Source: Mactromeris polynyma (lineage: Eukaryota; Mollusca; Bivalvia; Venerida; Mactridae). From it: a DNA stretch of 64,000 bases. The stretch lies in NCBI GenBank assembly GCA_032209605.1, contig JASFXZ010000001.1, positions 7,875,703-7,939,702 on the forward strand. The letters are read 5' to 3'. Every line of letters begins with the position of its first letter. Position 1 is the stretch's first letter. This document shows positions 24,875 to 37,600 of the stretch, in pieces. Position numbers and translations under genes: made by a program. The notes beneath the pieces were generated by a model. That model saw only the letters and a list, made by a program, of their open reading frames with translations, was not told where the DNA came from and ran no database searches.

Positions 24875-25030
24875 CATGGTTATAACGAATTTAAAGGGAC
24901 CCGAAGATTTACTTCGTTATATCCAAACTTTGTTATATCCATACAACGAAATTTCATAATAATTGTATGGATTTAACAAATTTTGTTATAACATCTATAC
25001 ATAGAGCTTGGTCTGGGAGTAAACGTTATT
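24875..25030. mobile_element. CAGTGGAAC-type MITE remnant
   Basis: Starts CAGTGGAACATGGTTATAACG and contains repeated, partly inverted GTTATATCC/GTTATAAC motifs, similar to widespread invertebrate miniature elements with 'cgttataacgaa' repeats. The right end is not clear. Confidence 0.35.
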
Positions 25031-25327
25031 ACGTACTATCCGATTTTTCATATAACCGAGTACGTCATAAGCGTGTTCAACTGTATTAACGAAGTTAAAA
25101 TACACATTTCAACATGTTCATCGTACCACATAGCAAAGCACATACATGTACATGTAATTATCATGTAATATGGATATGCCGATTGAATCGCAATGTAAAC
25201 GAACACAATACACATTGACAGTATGGAGCGATAACAGAACAAGAATGTTTTATAGTCAATACCTAGTCACAAGTCGAATTATTTCTTGAGTAATGTTGTG
25301 ATTTTTGTTTGTTTACCACAATATTGT

Positions 25328-25492
25328 CTAACAGTTTTCAAAGCAATTCAAAAAGTAACTACAGTCAACACTAGTTCTGAAATACGCGCTCAAATTTGTC
25401 ACCGATTGTAACAGTTCCTCAGTTGTTGGAACAACCGTCTTGTATGTGTCATCTTCTTCAACGTCGTCATCACCGTCAGAGGGTGATTGTTT
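25328..25492 (-). other. Conserved acidic open frame downstream of R2 tail exon
   Basis: Counterpart of the frame at 5813-5962, 54 codons, keeping DGDDDVEED, TYKTVVPTTEELLQSV and then diverging. The two indels relative to R1 are each 3 bp. See the R1 entry for the missing splice acceptor; function and expression are unknown. Confidence 0.3.
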
Positions 25493-25607
25493 TCATGACC
25501 TTACTTCCTCAATAATCAAGTAATTTTCGCAAGCGAAACGTCTGGAAGCGGCTATTCGCAAATGTTTCGACGCGTGATAGTATTATAAAAGTATAGTTAA
25601 TGTTTTA

Positions 25608-28600
25608 CTACCTCAACTTATTTGCCATGTCGCCGTTGTCGACGGTATTTTCTCCTAAAGCTACCTTCTCTTTATTGTTGGCTACTACAGATTCCTGACA
25701 TACTCGTTTTTTCTGCTCATTTCTTGGCAATTCTGCAATCGTTCCATTCCCTTTAATTTCATCCGGAGTTTCTACCTGAATAGGAAATTTCGTCGAGTCT
25801 TCCTCATTATTATGCGATGGGTCCGGGACAGAGGAATCTGTCAATACATTACTGGGTTCTATCGGGGTACACGTTTCTCCCTCATGTGTCTTCACATCAG
25901 TGTTATCAGTATTGGCGTCTCCATTGTTTGTGTCACTCATGTCATTGTTGGTACCACGTGGAACATCAAAGTGCTGATACATCACATTATTGACTTTAAC
26001 CACGACTGATTGTCCTGAAAAAGAGCAAATGTAGCTGAAAAACTAGTCATGTCAGTACAATTAGCACTGGTGAACACACATTTGATATGTTTGTTAAAGT
26101 CGAGTTCATGTTTGAAATGACAATGTAAGTATTTACCATTTCCGTTGCCAATGTTTGGTTCTGATTCATTTTTGTGAACACCTTCATTAAAGTCTTTCAT
26201 TATCGGAACTTCTTCATCCGCTCTTCCATTGGATGGCGATACTTGATATGTTGTTGATTTTGCAGAGGTTCTTTTTCCCTTCTTCCATAAATAAATATTT
26301 ACGCCGCAACTCGTAATGAAGGCAACGGAGAGTACGACGATACCAACAACTAGACCCATGGACATGGCTGAAAAGAAAACACGTTATTTGAAATAGTAAA
26401 GCCAATACAAATTAATAAGATAACAATCTTATTTCAGTAAGTATATCTTAACTGCAAGATATAGTCACAAAAAGTTTAATAAAGTCATTGAATATCATAG
26501 TAATGAAAAACGGTTACAAAGACATATTGCCATATTCAAATTATGACTTTATGATAACATATTTGTTCATTATTCAACCAACAATATCTGTGATGCATGT
26601 ATGTTTCAGAACACAAAACCGGTATTGTCTGTAAATGGCAACAAAAATTCAATACCCGATTGTGATGATGTAAACACTTGTATACATGACGGTGTTGTTG
26701 AATCTGGACTCCACTGTCCCTGGTCGTTGCATGTAAAGTTATTGTTGCCACTGATTTTGAACCCTTCATCACAAACAAATGTCAAAGTAGTCCCTGACAA
26801 ATGCCTGCCATTAATTGTGGGCGAAACCTCCACATGGCCATTGGGAATTTTCCATGGCGGAGAGCATGTACGATCTGAAAAACAACAATCCTGTTTATAA
26901 TATAATTGTGCAAATTTTCTGCGAAAAACGTGATACAAATAAGTCACGAAAAGAATTGAGCTTTATGAAAGAAGGCCCAATTAATAGTTTTGTTTCCATA
27001 CATGGATGTAAATGAGTATAAAATCGCGAACATTCGAATCTACCGGCATGTGTGTAATGGCGTCATTTATAGGAGCAGTTCATTTGTGCATTTTCGAATT
27101 CCTATTTAAATAAGTTATTTCAAAATATCAGCAAATGGAAACACCACAGAACAGTGTGATAAGCACTTTTAATGACATAAGGACGAATTGGAATTCCATT
27201 ATTATTTTGACTTTTATACTTAATTGGAATCAAAATAGCGTAGTGAAGATATTAATTTGAAGATTTGATTAATAAACTAACATATTCAATGCATAATTAC
27301 TTATTAATTATTAATAGTAATATGAAGTTGATATTTATGTAATTGTGATACGAATTGTTTGTATTAAATGCATTCATTTGTTAAAGTGGCACAACAAAGT
27401 GCAAAGACGCATCGTGCCCCACTAACATGACATACCAGACAACTGAGGGGCATTTGGTCTACATTTCATTTAATAATTCTGAAATGTGCAGATGGTGGAT
27501 CTCATTGACATGAACAAGCCATTTTATCGGTATAAATGTATCTCGTTCCTTACTCAAGTTATTCAGCAGATACATATTTTTTATTTCAGTCATGGGAAAC
27601 TTGACACCAGCAAGAGCCTTCACATGATCCGGCGCTACCTCACATTGTAAGTTACCTACACACCTCGTTTCATAAAATATCTTTTTCCTAACTCAAATTT
27701 GTAGCGAAAGTCCTGTTTCTATCTTTAGTAACTGCTACCTTGACCTTTACTATAGCAGTTCTAAATACAATATATATAAGCTTACAGTACATCAAGTTTG
27801 GTTAAAATGTGAATCGAAAATGATAATTCTTTCTACGTTTTGTAACAGTTTCTAAAGCAAATCTCAAGTGAGGGCTCAATAAAAGCTTGATATACATATC
27901 AGAACTTTAGTTATTGAACGGATCTGTTGTTCTGTTTGTAACAGTTCCTAAAACAAATCTCAGGTGAGGGCCTTATAGAAGCTTGATATACACAATGTTT
28001 GGTGACAATATCGAGGGTTCAGCGCAAGACTGTACTAACTACCATTTTTGTTAAAAATGACCTTTTTACATTTTTCTATGTGATATTGTATTATACATAG
28101 TCTGTATAAATTTAATATCTATATGATGAATCATTCCAAAGATATTTTATAAATGCTATATTGTAGTAACTCAAAATACTAAAACATTTCCGCTAAACAA
28201 AATGCGAAGTGTGTTTGTATTTCAATGCAAGCCTGTACTAAGTTAATACAGTCTTGCACAGAAATTAATTGTAAACTGCATTTCAATTTCTTGCAAAACT
28301 ATAGTAATTCAGTGACCAATTAATATATTAAAATTATTAATTGGAATCAAAGTGGTTGTGACATCATAATTTGTCCAAGAAGATGAGTTGATGTCATCAC
28401 AATATGGCATACATTATACTGATGATGTATTGTTTACATGAAAGAGACACGAATAATACAGTTATACATTACAAATAGGTAAGTTTTAAGTTATTAACTT
28501 TTTTTAATTTGATTTAAAAATAATTTTGAACTTTAAAAAAATATATCCTTAAAACATATGTTTAGTTAAAATAAGTCTTAATGTGTTAATATACCTGAAT

Positions 28601-31600
28601 ACATGATCAGAGTATGTATTTTGATCAGATGGCTGAAAATCGAGACAAAAGGTGTGTTAGAATGTTAAAAATATTTCATATTCTTTAAGATATTGGAATT
28701 GAAGTCATCAGTCTCAGGTGTAAAGTGTAAGTAATTTTACGAAATTTGTATTAATATGATTTTCTGCTTCCAACAATCTTATTCATGTAATAATTACTGG
28801 AGCTGTTTGAACAAAAAATATTAAGTAGTAATTAAAACTGTCATAATATTAAGATTTTACAAAAAATAGCTATGTGCTTGCTAAAAATAAAGTGTACAGG
28901 TATACTGTTCTCAGTTATTCAGTTTTCAGAATTTCCAACAACACATTATCTAGGAGAGAAACTATATAAATTAAGACATTAGGTTTGTAATGTAAACCAT
29001 CACAATCAAATTGAGTCTGTGTTCAATATGCAAAGATGTATAATGTATAATACAAACAATAATTAGTTGTAATTAGTAAACACTGGTCATAAATTAATTA
29101 TGAATTAAACCATTTTTTTTCTAAGAAAATTTTAGTTTCTTCTCTATAAGAAATGCCTGTGCAAGCCACATTTTTCTTTGATGAAAATAGAAACTGGGGT
29201 TCTTAAAAATGAAAATTGACTACAGTGGCCTATTTTAAATACAATTTATATTATGAAAGTTGAAAGAATTATCACAGGTTGAGTTTGTTTGTTTCATCGG
29301 GTTTAACGCCGTTTCTCAACGATATTTCAGTTATATACGGCGGCCGGTTCACCTAACCAGTTTTTCCTGGACTGAAATCTAACCAGTACTAACTTACCCT
29401 TCCACAAGCAGCCGGCAACTTCTCCACATTTTTGTCAAATTTTCATGGAAAGGTATGACCTGCCGCGACCGGGAATCGAACCCGGATCGCCGGATTTCAA
29501 GTCCAGCGGACTAACCACTGGACCACGGCCGCGGCTTCACAGGTTGAGGTAATGGTACAAAATGAATCCCCTTCAAGCAAGTTGTCATCATGGACATACA
29601 AAGTTTTGGGGTAATGGAAAACAATGCCGAGCAAATGCAGTTTGTGCTGTTCGTTACAGTCATCAATCCAATCCAGCAACTTGGAATCAAGCAAGTCTAG
29701 ATGATACTTTAAATGATGGGGACAAACTGTATCAGAGAATTTCTACTAAAAGTGTAAAATACTTGTATATTGAAGGTGTTCCACATGATGTCGCAAGACT
29801 CATTGATCCATTACAGGGACTATTATCTACAACAGTTACTTCAAACCAAATTTTTCAGTTAGAAGATGCAATCAAAAGAGTAACAGACAAGCAAAATATG
29901 ACTGGTTGTATTTTTACAATTGGTTGCGCAAATCGTTACTATTCAAGTGCAATCTTAAAGAATGATAATGATTTCTATTTTTTTTTATTCCCACAGTAGA
30001 AATGAATGTGGGATGATGTCTCCTGATGGAAAAGCAACAATGACTACACATCATAATATCAGATCACTGTGTTATGTTTATCAGACATTTAGCTTCTTCT
30101 TTGAAATTACAAGGCCATGTTAGTTTTGAATTGTCCAGTGTTAGTGTTACCGTTTCACTAAATGAGTCAAATGACTCTGACAGTGATTTCTCGGGTTTTA
30201 GCTCAGTAAGTGATGGTGGATATTCATGTAAACTCTATCTTGCTCAGAATTTACCTGATGATATCACTGTTTGTAGTATTAGTTCATGCTCAAGTGTTTG
30301 TATGTCTGAAGCAGAATCTTACATAAGCAACACAAATGGTCCATTGATGACTTAACCTTAGAACAGGCTGTTCATAATCTTAATGATAGTGTCACATACT
30401 TAAAACAGATAAAACATTATCCATTGATCATATTGAATTTACTGATATTTCTGATGATATGGTTCTTTCTAATGATGCAAACAATGGTAAAACAGATAAA
30501 ACATTAACCATTGATGGTGATGATGATGGTGATGTTAGTTCTGATGGTATGATGCTTTCTAATGATGCAAACAATGGTGAAACAGATACAAATTTAACCA
30601 TTGATGGTGATGATGATGGTGATGTTAGCTCTGATGATATGGTTCTTTCTAATGATGCAAACAATGGTAAAACAGATAAAACATTAACCATTGATGGTGA
30701 TGATGATGGTGATGTTAGTTCTGATGGTATGATGCTTTCTAATGATGCAAACAATGGTAAAACAGATACAAATTTAACCATTGATGGTGATGGTGATGGT
30801 GATGTTAGTTCTGATGGTATGGTTCTTTCTTATGATGCAAACAATGGTAAAACAGATAAAACATTAACCATTGATGGTGATGATGATGGTGATGTTAGTT
30901 CTGATGGTATGGTGCTTTCTAATGATGCAAACAATGGTGAAACAGATACAAATTTAACCATTGATGGTGATGGTGATGTTAGTTCTGATGGTATGGTTCT
31001 TTCTTATGATGCAAACAATGGTGAAACAGATACAAATTTAACCATTGATGGTGATGATGATGGTGATGTTAGGAGCCCAAATTGTATGCTGATGATGATG
31101 ATAATAATGAAGATGATGATGTTAGGGACCCCAATTATGTGTATGATGGTGATTATGATGATGATGATGATGTCCCACTAATAAAATTTAAAAGACAGGC
31201 ATTAAATTAGACAGATAATGCAGACCAATCAAGGTAGTAGCGACACTACCGAATGGTAATTCAGATGAATCAGATGAAAGGCCCAAACGAGGCAAAGGTA
31301 GGAAACGTTTAAGAAATGAAAATAGTTGGAGAAGAAATATCGCGAAAAGGCACAAACATGAAGGAAAAGTTTATTTATCAGTCACAACAGGTAAGATAAT
31401 GGGTGCGAAAATTATGAAACCTGGGTGTGGTGCTGGCTGTCGATATAAGTCCAATTTTACTGAGACAGTTCGAGAAGTCATCTTCCATTCATTTTGGAGA
31501 CTAGGGGACTTGTGTAAGCAATGGCAATTTTTTAATAATTTTGCTTCCCACGAACCTAAATTGTCCAAAAAATGTGAAAATTCAGACCGGATTCGTACTT

Positions 31601-34600
31601 TTCGGATAGTCTGGACATTGCCTTGTCCAGAAAAAGGACCAATAAAAGTTTGTAAAACATTCTTTTTACATACCCTCTGTGTCCCAAACTATGGTTTCTA
31701 CAGCTTATAACAAGCAGGCTGCAACAAATGTTTGTACAGATGATAATAGAGGTAAACATAACTCTAGAACAAATAAAATACCTGACCACATGTTGAATAC
31801 AGTCAGATCTCATATTGAATCCTTCAAATGCATTGAAAGTCACTACTGTCGTAAGGACTCTTGTAAGTCATATTTACCACCAGGTCTCAATGCTATCAAA
31901 ATGTATACTTTGAACAAACAAAAATGCAGTAGCGAGGGTGTTATGTCAGTTACGTTAAATATTTATAGAAAAGTATTTGATGAATATAATCTTGCCTTTC
32001 ACACACCTTTAAAAGTTAGATGTGATTTTTGTGTTTCTTTTAACAATGCTACACCCAATAATCAACTGGAAATGAAAAATCAGTTTGACCGGCATCTTTT
32101 TAACAAACAGAAAGCCAGGAAATACAAAAATTCTGACAAAGAATTAGCTATGTCTGCTGTTGATTTGGTAGTGACATGTTTTGATCTAGAAGAGGTATTG
32201 CCAACGCCCCATAGTTTTGAGTCATGCTTATATTACAAGCGGCGTGTGTCTACCTTTAAGTTTACTATATATGAATTTGTAGGCTAGTAGGGGTGCATGT
32301 GATATGGCTTCTTGTTTATTTGTGCTTCACGTGTATACTGGACAAATGGTTCATTATTAGAGTAAAGCCGGAGGCTGAACATTACATACATGCTCAGCCT
32401 CCGGCTTTACTCTAATAATGATCCTCATCCTTCACTAAAGCTTGGAGGAGGGAACACTTTCCATGATATGGGTAAACATATTTCTGAGTGGACATCCTGA
32501 TATGGAACCATTATTTCCTAAAATTCCTAAATCATTCTGTGGATTAAACAGTTATATTTTAATGGTTACAATATACAATTATAAATTATGTTTGATGCTG
32601 TCATAATATTACCAAATTAGTATCAGTCTGAAACATAGTCTTGTTGCTTTTAATAGTATATATTGTTGTTGCAAGTTAGATGACTGTCAGTTTCAGTACA
32701 TGTTTAAGTGGTAATGATGAAACATCAATATAGCATAATGTATTGATCCTGATTTGCTCAGAAGAATACATTAGTAAGTCAGCGCCAATCAAGTAGCTCA
32801 TTGCACAACTATGATATATATAATTTCACTTATGTACAGGTTTGTGTATACAATGGACATGACAAATCCAGATTATTTCTTTATTTGAATGTATTTTGAT
32901 AAATATAGCAAGTTGTTTGTGTCTCCTGAAAAAAATACAAAAATGGAGTTAATACAGTCTTGCGCTGAACCCTCGATATCGATATGTTCATTGGAACTAT
33001 AGTAAAGGAATGGAAACCACTATCTCACTCCGTCAGTCCGCCCTAGCAACAAAACAAAAGTTTTACCTAGAGTTTCTTTCGTCTTGAGCTCTGAAAATAA
33101 AAGAAAACATTAATACAACGATGCTCGGTAAAAATATTTTTGTTTTCAGAATACATTTTATTCCTTCATCATCACATCACTACTTCGTCATATTGTCATC
33201 TTGTCATCTTGTCATTTCGTTATCAATAAAGATTAAAGTTAAAGTGTAAGAAAAATAAATGCCCGGTTTTAGTGCGGATAAAAGAGAGAGAATACGTAAC
33301 TACAGGGAAAGCCACATACATAAGACAGTGCCTCCCCACGCAGATCTCCGGAAAAAACAACAATCCACAAAACATAAGGCACTAAAGGAGGTAAAACGGT
33401 ACACATATTAAGGAACTGAGGCACAAGGAATGGCCCAGCAGACCACAAGGAATAACTAGGAGAATCAAAGTGGACAGTAAAGGGATGGGGAAGGGGAAAT
33501 TAATGGATGGAAAAGATCACAGGACAAATCAAGACAACTGGCCGTAATAGGCCAAAAATGGGCAGGAAACAATCTGAACACTGTATAAAGTGACAGAATT
33601 GCACAGGGGAAAGGGAAATACAAAACACATTCAAAACACAAACAGAAACAATAATCATATAGCGAATTACAGCCTTGGAACTGTCAGCAAAAAATACTGG
33701 GAAAAGTAAAACTGTACTTAAATACCACCTCAGTAGTAAGATCATATTTGTATGTACCAGTGTGTGATTTCGTTCCTTATTTTAATTTGATATTAAAAAC
33801 CACCATACTAATAAGACTGACTTTCTCCCGAACCGACAGTGGCCTTATTATAGAGGCTTCGTTTTATGTCCAAATATAAAACACAGTTTAAATTAATTGT
33901 TTATTTATATATTCCGAGACGTTTGTTCCGAAGTGCTCACGTGCTTTTTAGAAATGCTTTAGGTTTTTTGTGTAATATTGTAGTAAAATGTAAAATGATT
34001 CTACTTCTCTTATTTTTGAGTAACACAAAGTACGCATATAATACTAACCCCAGCAAAAATCAGAACAGTTTGTCGACATCTGCCACGTTCCACATCGGGA
34101 TGGGTAATCCTCACAGTTCGAACATCTTTTATCTGTGGCGCAGAACTGTGGTTTGCCATCACTGCAAATGTACACAATAAACATGAACCATGTTTTAGAA
34201 GCATGCATGTCGAACTGTTCACGAGGCTGTTTGGACGGTTTGTGGGATGACTGAGCGTGGATGATTTTGTACTCATTCATAAAATGCTTAAAATGGTCTC
34301 AACAAACGACCCTGTGGCAGTGGTAATGCTGATGCTGATGATGATGCTTCTGATACCGCTGCTTTTGACGCTGCTGTTGTTTTTGATAATGCCGATGATG
34401 CAGGTGTAAATGGCATTGATGATTCTCATTACGCAGCATATGCTGCTGTTGATGTTGTTGATATAATTATTGGCGTAAATGATATCGATGATTATTATTA
34501 TTCAAACAAGAGTAAATGATGTTATCAAATAGATATATGAATCAAAATACACATACCGATTACACACATCCACTGAACATGAAAAGAACACCAACTTGGG

Positions 34601-37600
34601 TTTTGAATCAGCAGCAACTAGGGACACTAATAAAGCTAGTACACCTGTAAGAAAATTATACAAAATATAACATTCCAAATTGTTAAAACATGGCATTAAT
34701 AACACTCAACGCCCTGTTAGCTCCATTTTCGTCTATAATAATACATGCTGTAGTCATGAAGAATGTGTTATACCTTCATTACAATTGATGTATACCTCTG
34801 ATTATATGTAACAAATCCAAAATCTGTTAATTCATCAGAAAAATGAAAACATGCGTATAGTATGTGAGCGATATTGATTTCACCGGATGTGACGTGTATT
34901 TGTCATACTTAGATGAATTGTGGGTAGTTTATATTACCAAATGGCTATCAGGAATATTTTTTTATTCATAGAACCACGGAAGTTCTGCTACTCCTTATCC
35001 ATGCTATTTCCATATATTGTTTTCGTTTTATTCAGTTGTCTCTGTCATATTTAGTTAAACGGGAGACTAGTTTCGTAGCGCACATTGCTTTTGGTGCCTC
35101 TGCCTCTTTTCAGACTCGATGGCAAACTCCGAGCACTGAATATTTCTATTCCAAACATTTTGAAGATCATATGAAATATTGACATATTTTCTTATCACAA
35201 ACATTTAGTATGAGGAACTGACAGTGACCAAGAGCATTGTCTTGCTATATTGATATCTGTTTTAAACATACATGAGCTATTGAAACGCTGACATATAATT
35301 TGACTACCAGTGAATTGTTACATATGCGACGTGAAATTCAATATTATTTAAGCACATGCTGCCCTTACAAATAAGGTACTATGAATATTTCAGATTAAAG
35401 GGAGCACCGGTAATCACTCCTTTATGTCGTATTGTGGAATTTTGAAAACGTCAATTATCAACTTTTACGCCAGTGGTTACAGGTGTTGAACATAATAAAC
35501 ATATATGGTCGTACTAACATAATACCAGTAAGATAATGCACAATACAATACATTTACAATACATTCATACAATGTTTATATCCATATGTGTGATACCGGT
35601 GGGAAAAACAATAACTAGATCAGTATTAAACACGATATAGTTACAAAAATAAAAATAATCTTTTATTAAGATAATATTGGTGCTCACAAACGAGAGCGTG
35701 TTCTTTGTACAACATACTGAAGTAGACATAGTTTGTCAAGTACAAATACATTTTGTAACATATGACACTATTATATGAAATAATACAAAATTAAGTTCCG
35801 GAGTTCCAAAGGAAGGCTCTAATTCAATTTATGTACATAAATGATAATATTGTGAATGCAATACCGAACAATAATCAATAATACTGAACTACATGCTGAC
35901 ATCTAACCCTCTGTGAGTCCGGTCATTATTTATTGTGTTTAAAGCGTCAAATTTAAACGAAATTCATTTTTACTGTTAATTGATTTCAGATGTTATACTG
36001 AAAGAACTTAGTTTAGCAAACTTATTTCTTTCAGAATATTATGTAAAAACAAATGTAGAACAATCATTTGAAGTATACGAAACAGCGTTGAATTTCAACA
36101 ACTGAGAATAAATAAATTTAGAAAGCATGTCTAAGTCACACAGTGAAAGAGTGCTGTACGAAAGTGTCTATGTTTCTAATTTCACTAGTATTTTCACTAG
36201 TAATTAATTGTAAAAGTTTGGATTTTGCCAATAATAACGTTTACTTAATTTTTTGCAACTTTCTTTGTAAATAGGACAATGCATGACCAAATGATATTCA
36301 TTTTCTAACGTGTTGCAAGCAATACATAATTTTTTTTAAAAGATACGGGGAGAGGTTTTTCCATCTTCATATTTCAAAATATAAACGGTCTGAAGAAATT
36401 CTTAGATGGGACAAACATGTATAAATATTCTATATTTTAATGTTGATAACCCGAGATATTTATTGAGAGTAAAATTAGTAAATGTTTTAAAGAAAAAAGC
36501 TCTGAATAAATTTTACAGTCTTAAGTTAAAATCCTGAATTCAGTTATCGCGTATTCCCTGTTTTTACTTATGATAAGAATACTTATAATAATATATAATA
36601 ATTCAACCAAGCATCATACATTAGATTTAAGAGATTTACCCCCTGAGACCCTATTAACCGTACGCGGGTTTAGTTCAAAAACCCTTTAAGTAAAACATAA
36701 GTTTAAATGTATTTTCTATCCGAGGTAAAGCACATTTTAGCCAGTATTTAATAATGTTGTGCATTCTAGTAGCTTCCATATCATACCTGCCTTGTTCCAC
36801 ATATACAAAGTCATTTTAAGCCATCACTTTAACCACCCAATAGACGTTTACAGAAATGTAAATACTTTTCTTTTATTACGGACGCCTTATAGAATCCCCA
36901 TACTTCGGATGAGTAGTTTAGTATCGGTGTGATCAATTTATCTAAGTGTTCAAATGTATGTTTTGTCAACATTTGTCTTGAGCTTTAAAAGAACTACCCG
37001 ATGAGAAAACGACACCCAAATATTTTAAAGTACGAACAATCTACAATTCAATATTTCATATTGGCGGATTATAAACGCCCCTCTTTTCTAACAACTGCGT
37101 ATTAAAGCCAAGTTTCCGTTTGTCACAATACTCCGATCAAGGCCCTTTTCTATTGTTCCCACGTGTCAGACTATCTGACCCATTCCCAAAGCCAAATATA
37201 TGTTTTTCCCAATCATGGACTACCGGAGCAACCCGGTATATCTTGAAGCTCTTTGAATAACTCTCTCGCCATTATTGTCCCCTGTGTCATAAATGCGTGT
37301 GGACATTTTGTACGTCTTGACAGTTGATATAAGAAATATAGATCAGAATGCTTGTTTATATAAAATTTAGATATGAAAAGCCTGACAGTGTTCTTTTATC
37401 TATAAAAAATCCCAAAACTGGAGTTAACATGTTTAAAGTTTTCTCAAATTTGCACACAAATTTCCTAATTTATCTGGGGTCTTTCCCCCAAAATGGACAG
37501 AAAAATGGCCTGCGATAAAACGTCTAAGGCTTCCTGTAATCCGTCACTACTTTAAGAAAAATAATAATATCATCTGCATATAATAAAAGGCATACATTCA

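Larger units (their letters stand above)
28012..32975. mobile_element. 4.96-kb DNA transposon, decayed, inside R2 intron 4 (Sola-like by inference)
   Basis: Left end CGAGGGTTCAGCGCAAGAC at 28012 and its exact inverse ending at 32975; the similarity extends to about 37 bp with one mismatch and one indel. The R1 intron at about 8690 is an empty-site relative (GACAATATGTTCATTGG), which fixes the insertion. Flanks are GACAATAT on the left and ATATCGATATG on the right, giving an ATAT 4-bp duplication with an unexplained CGATAT. The plus strand holds broken frames at 29562-29999, 30074-30355, 30459-31181 and 31200-32287. The last includes ESHYCRKDS, CDFCVSF and YYKRRVSTF motifs that I remember from an invertebrate transposase family found in many insects and molluscs. 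A 4-bp target site and terminal repeats fit the Sola superfamily, but I cannot confirm this without a search. Confidence 0.75.

Noticed and set aside
29460..29536. tRNA-like cloverleaf (and the one at 44877)
   Set aside because: Flanked by SINE body, CAAA tail and target duplications; part of a SINE, not a tRNA gene.
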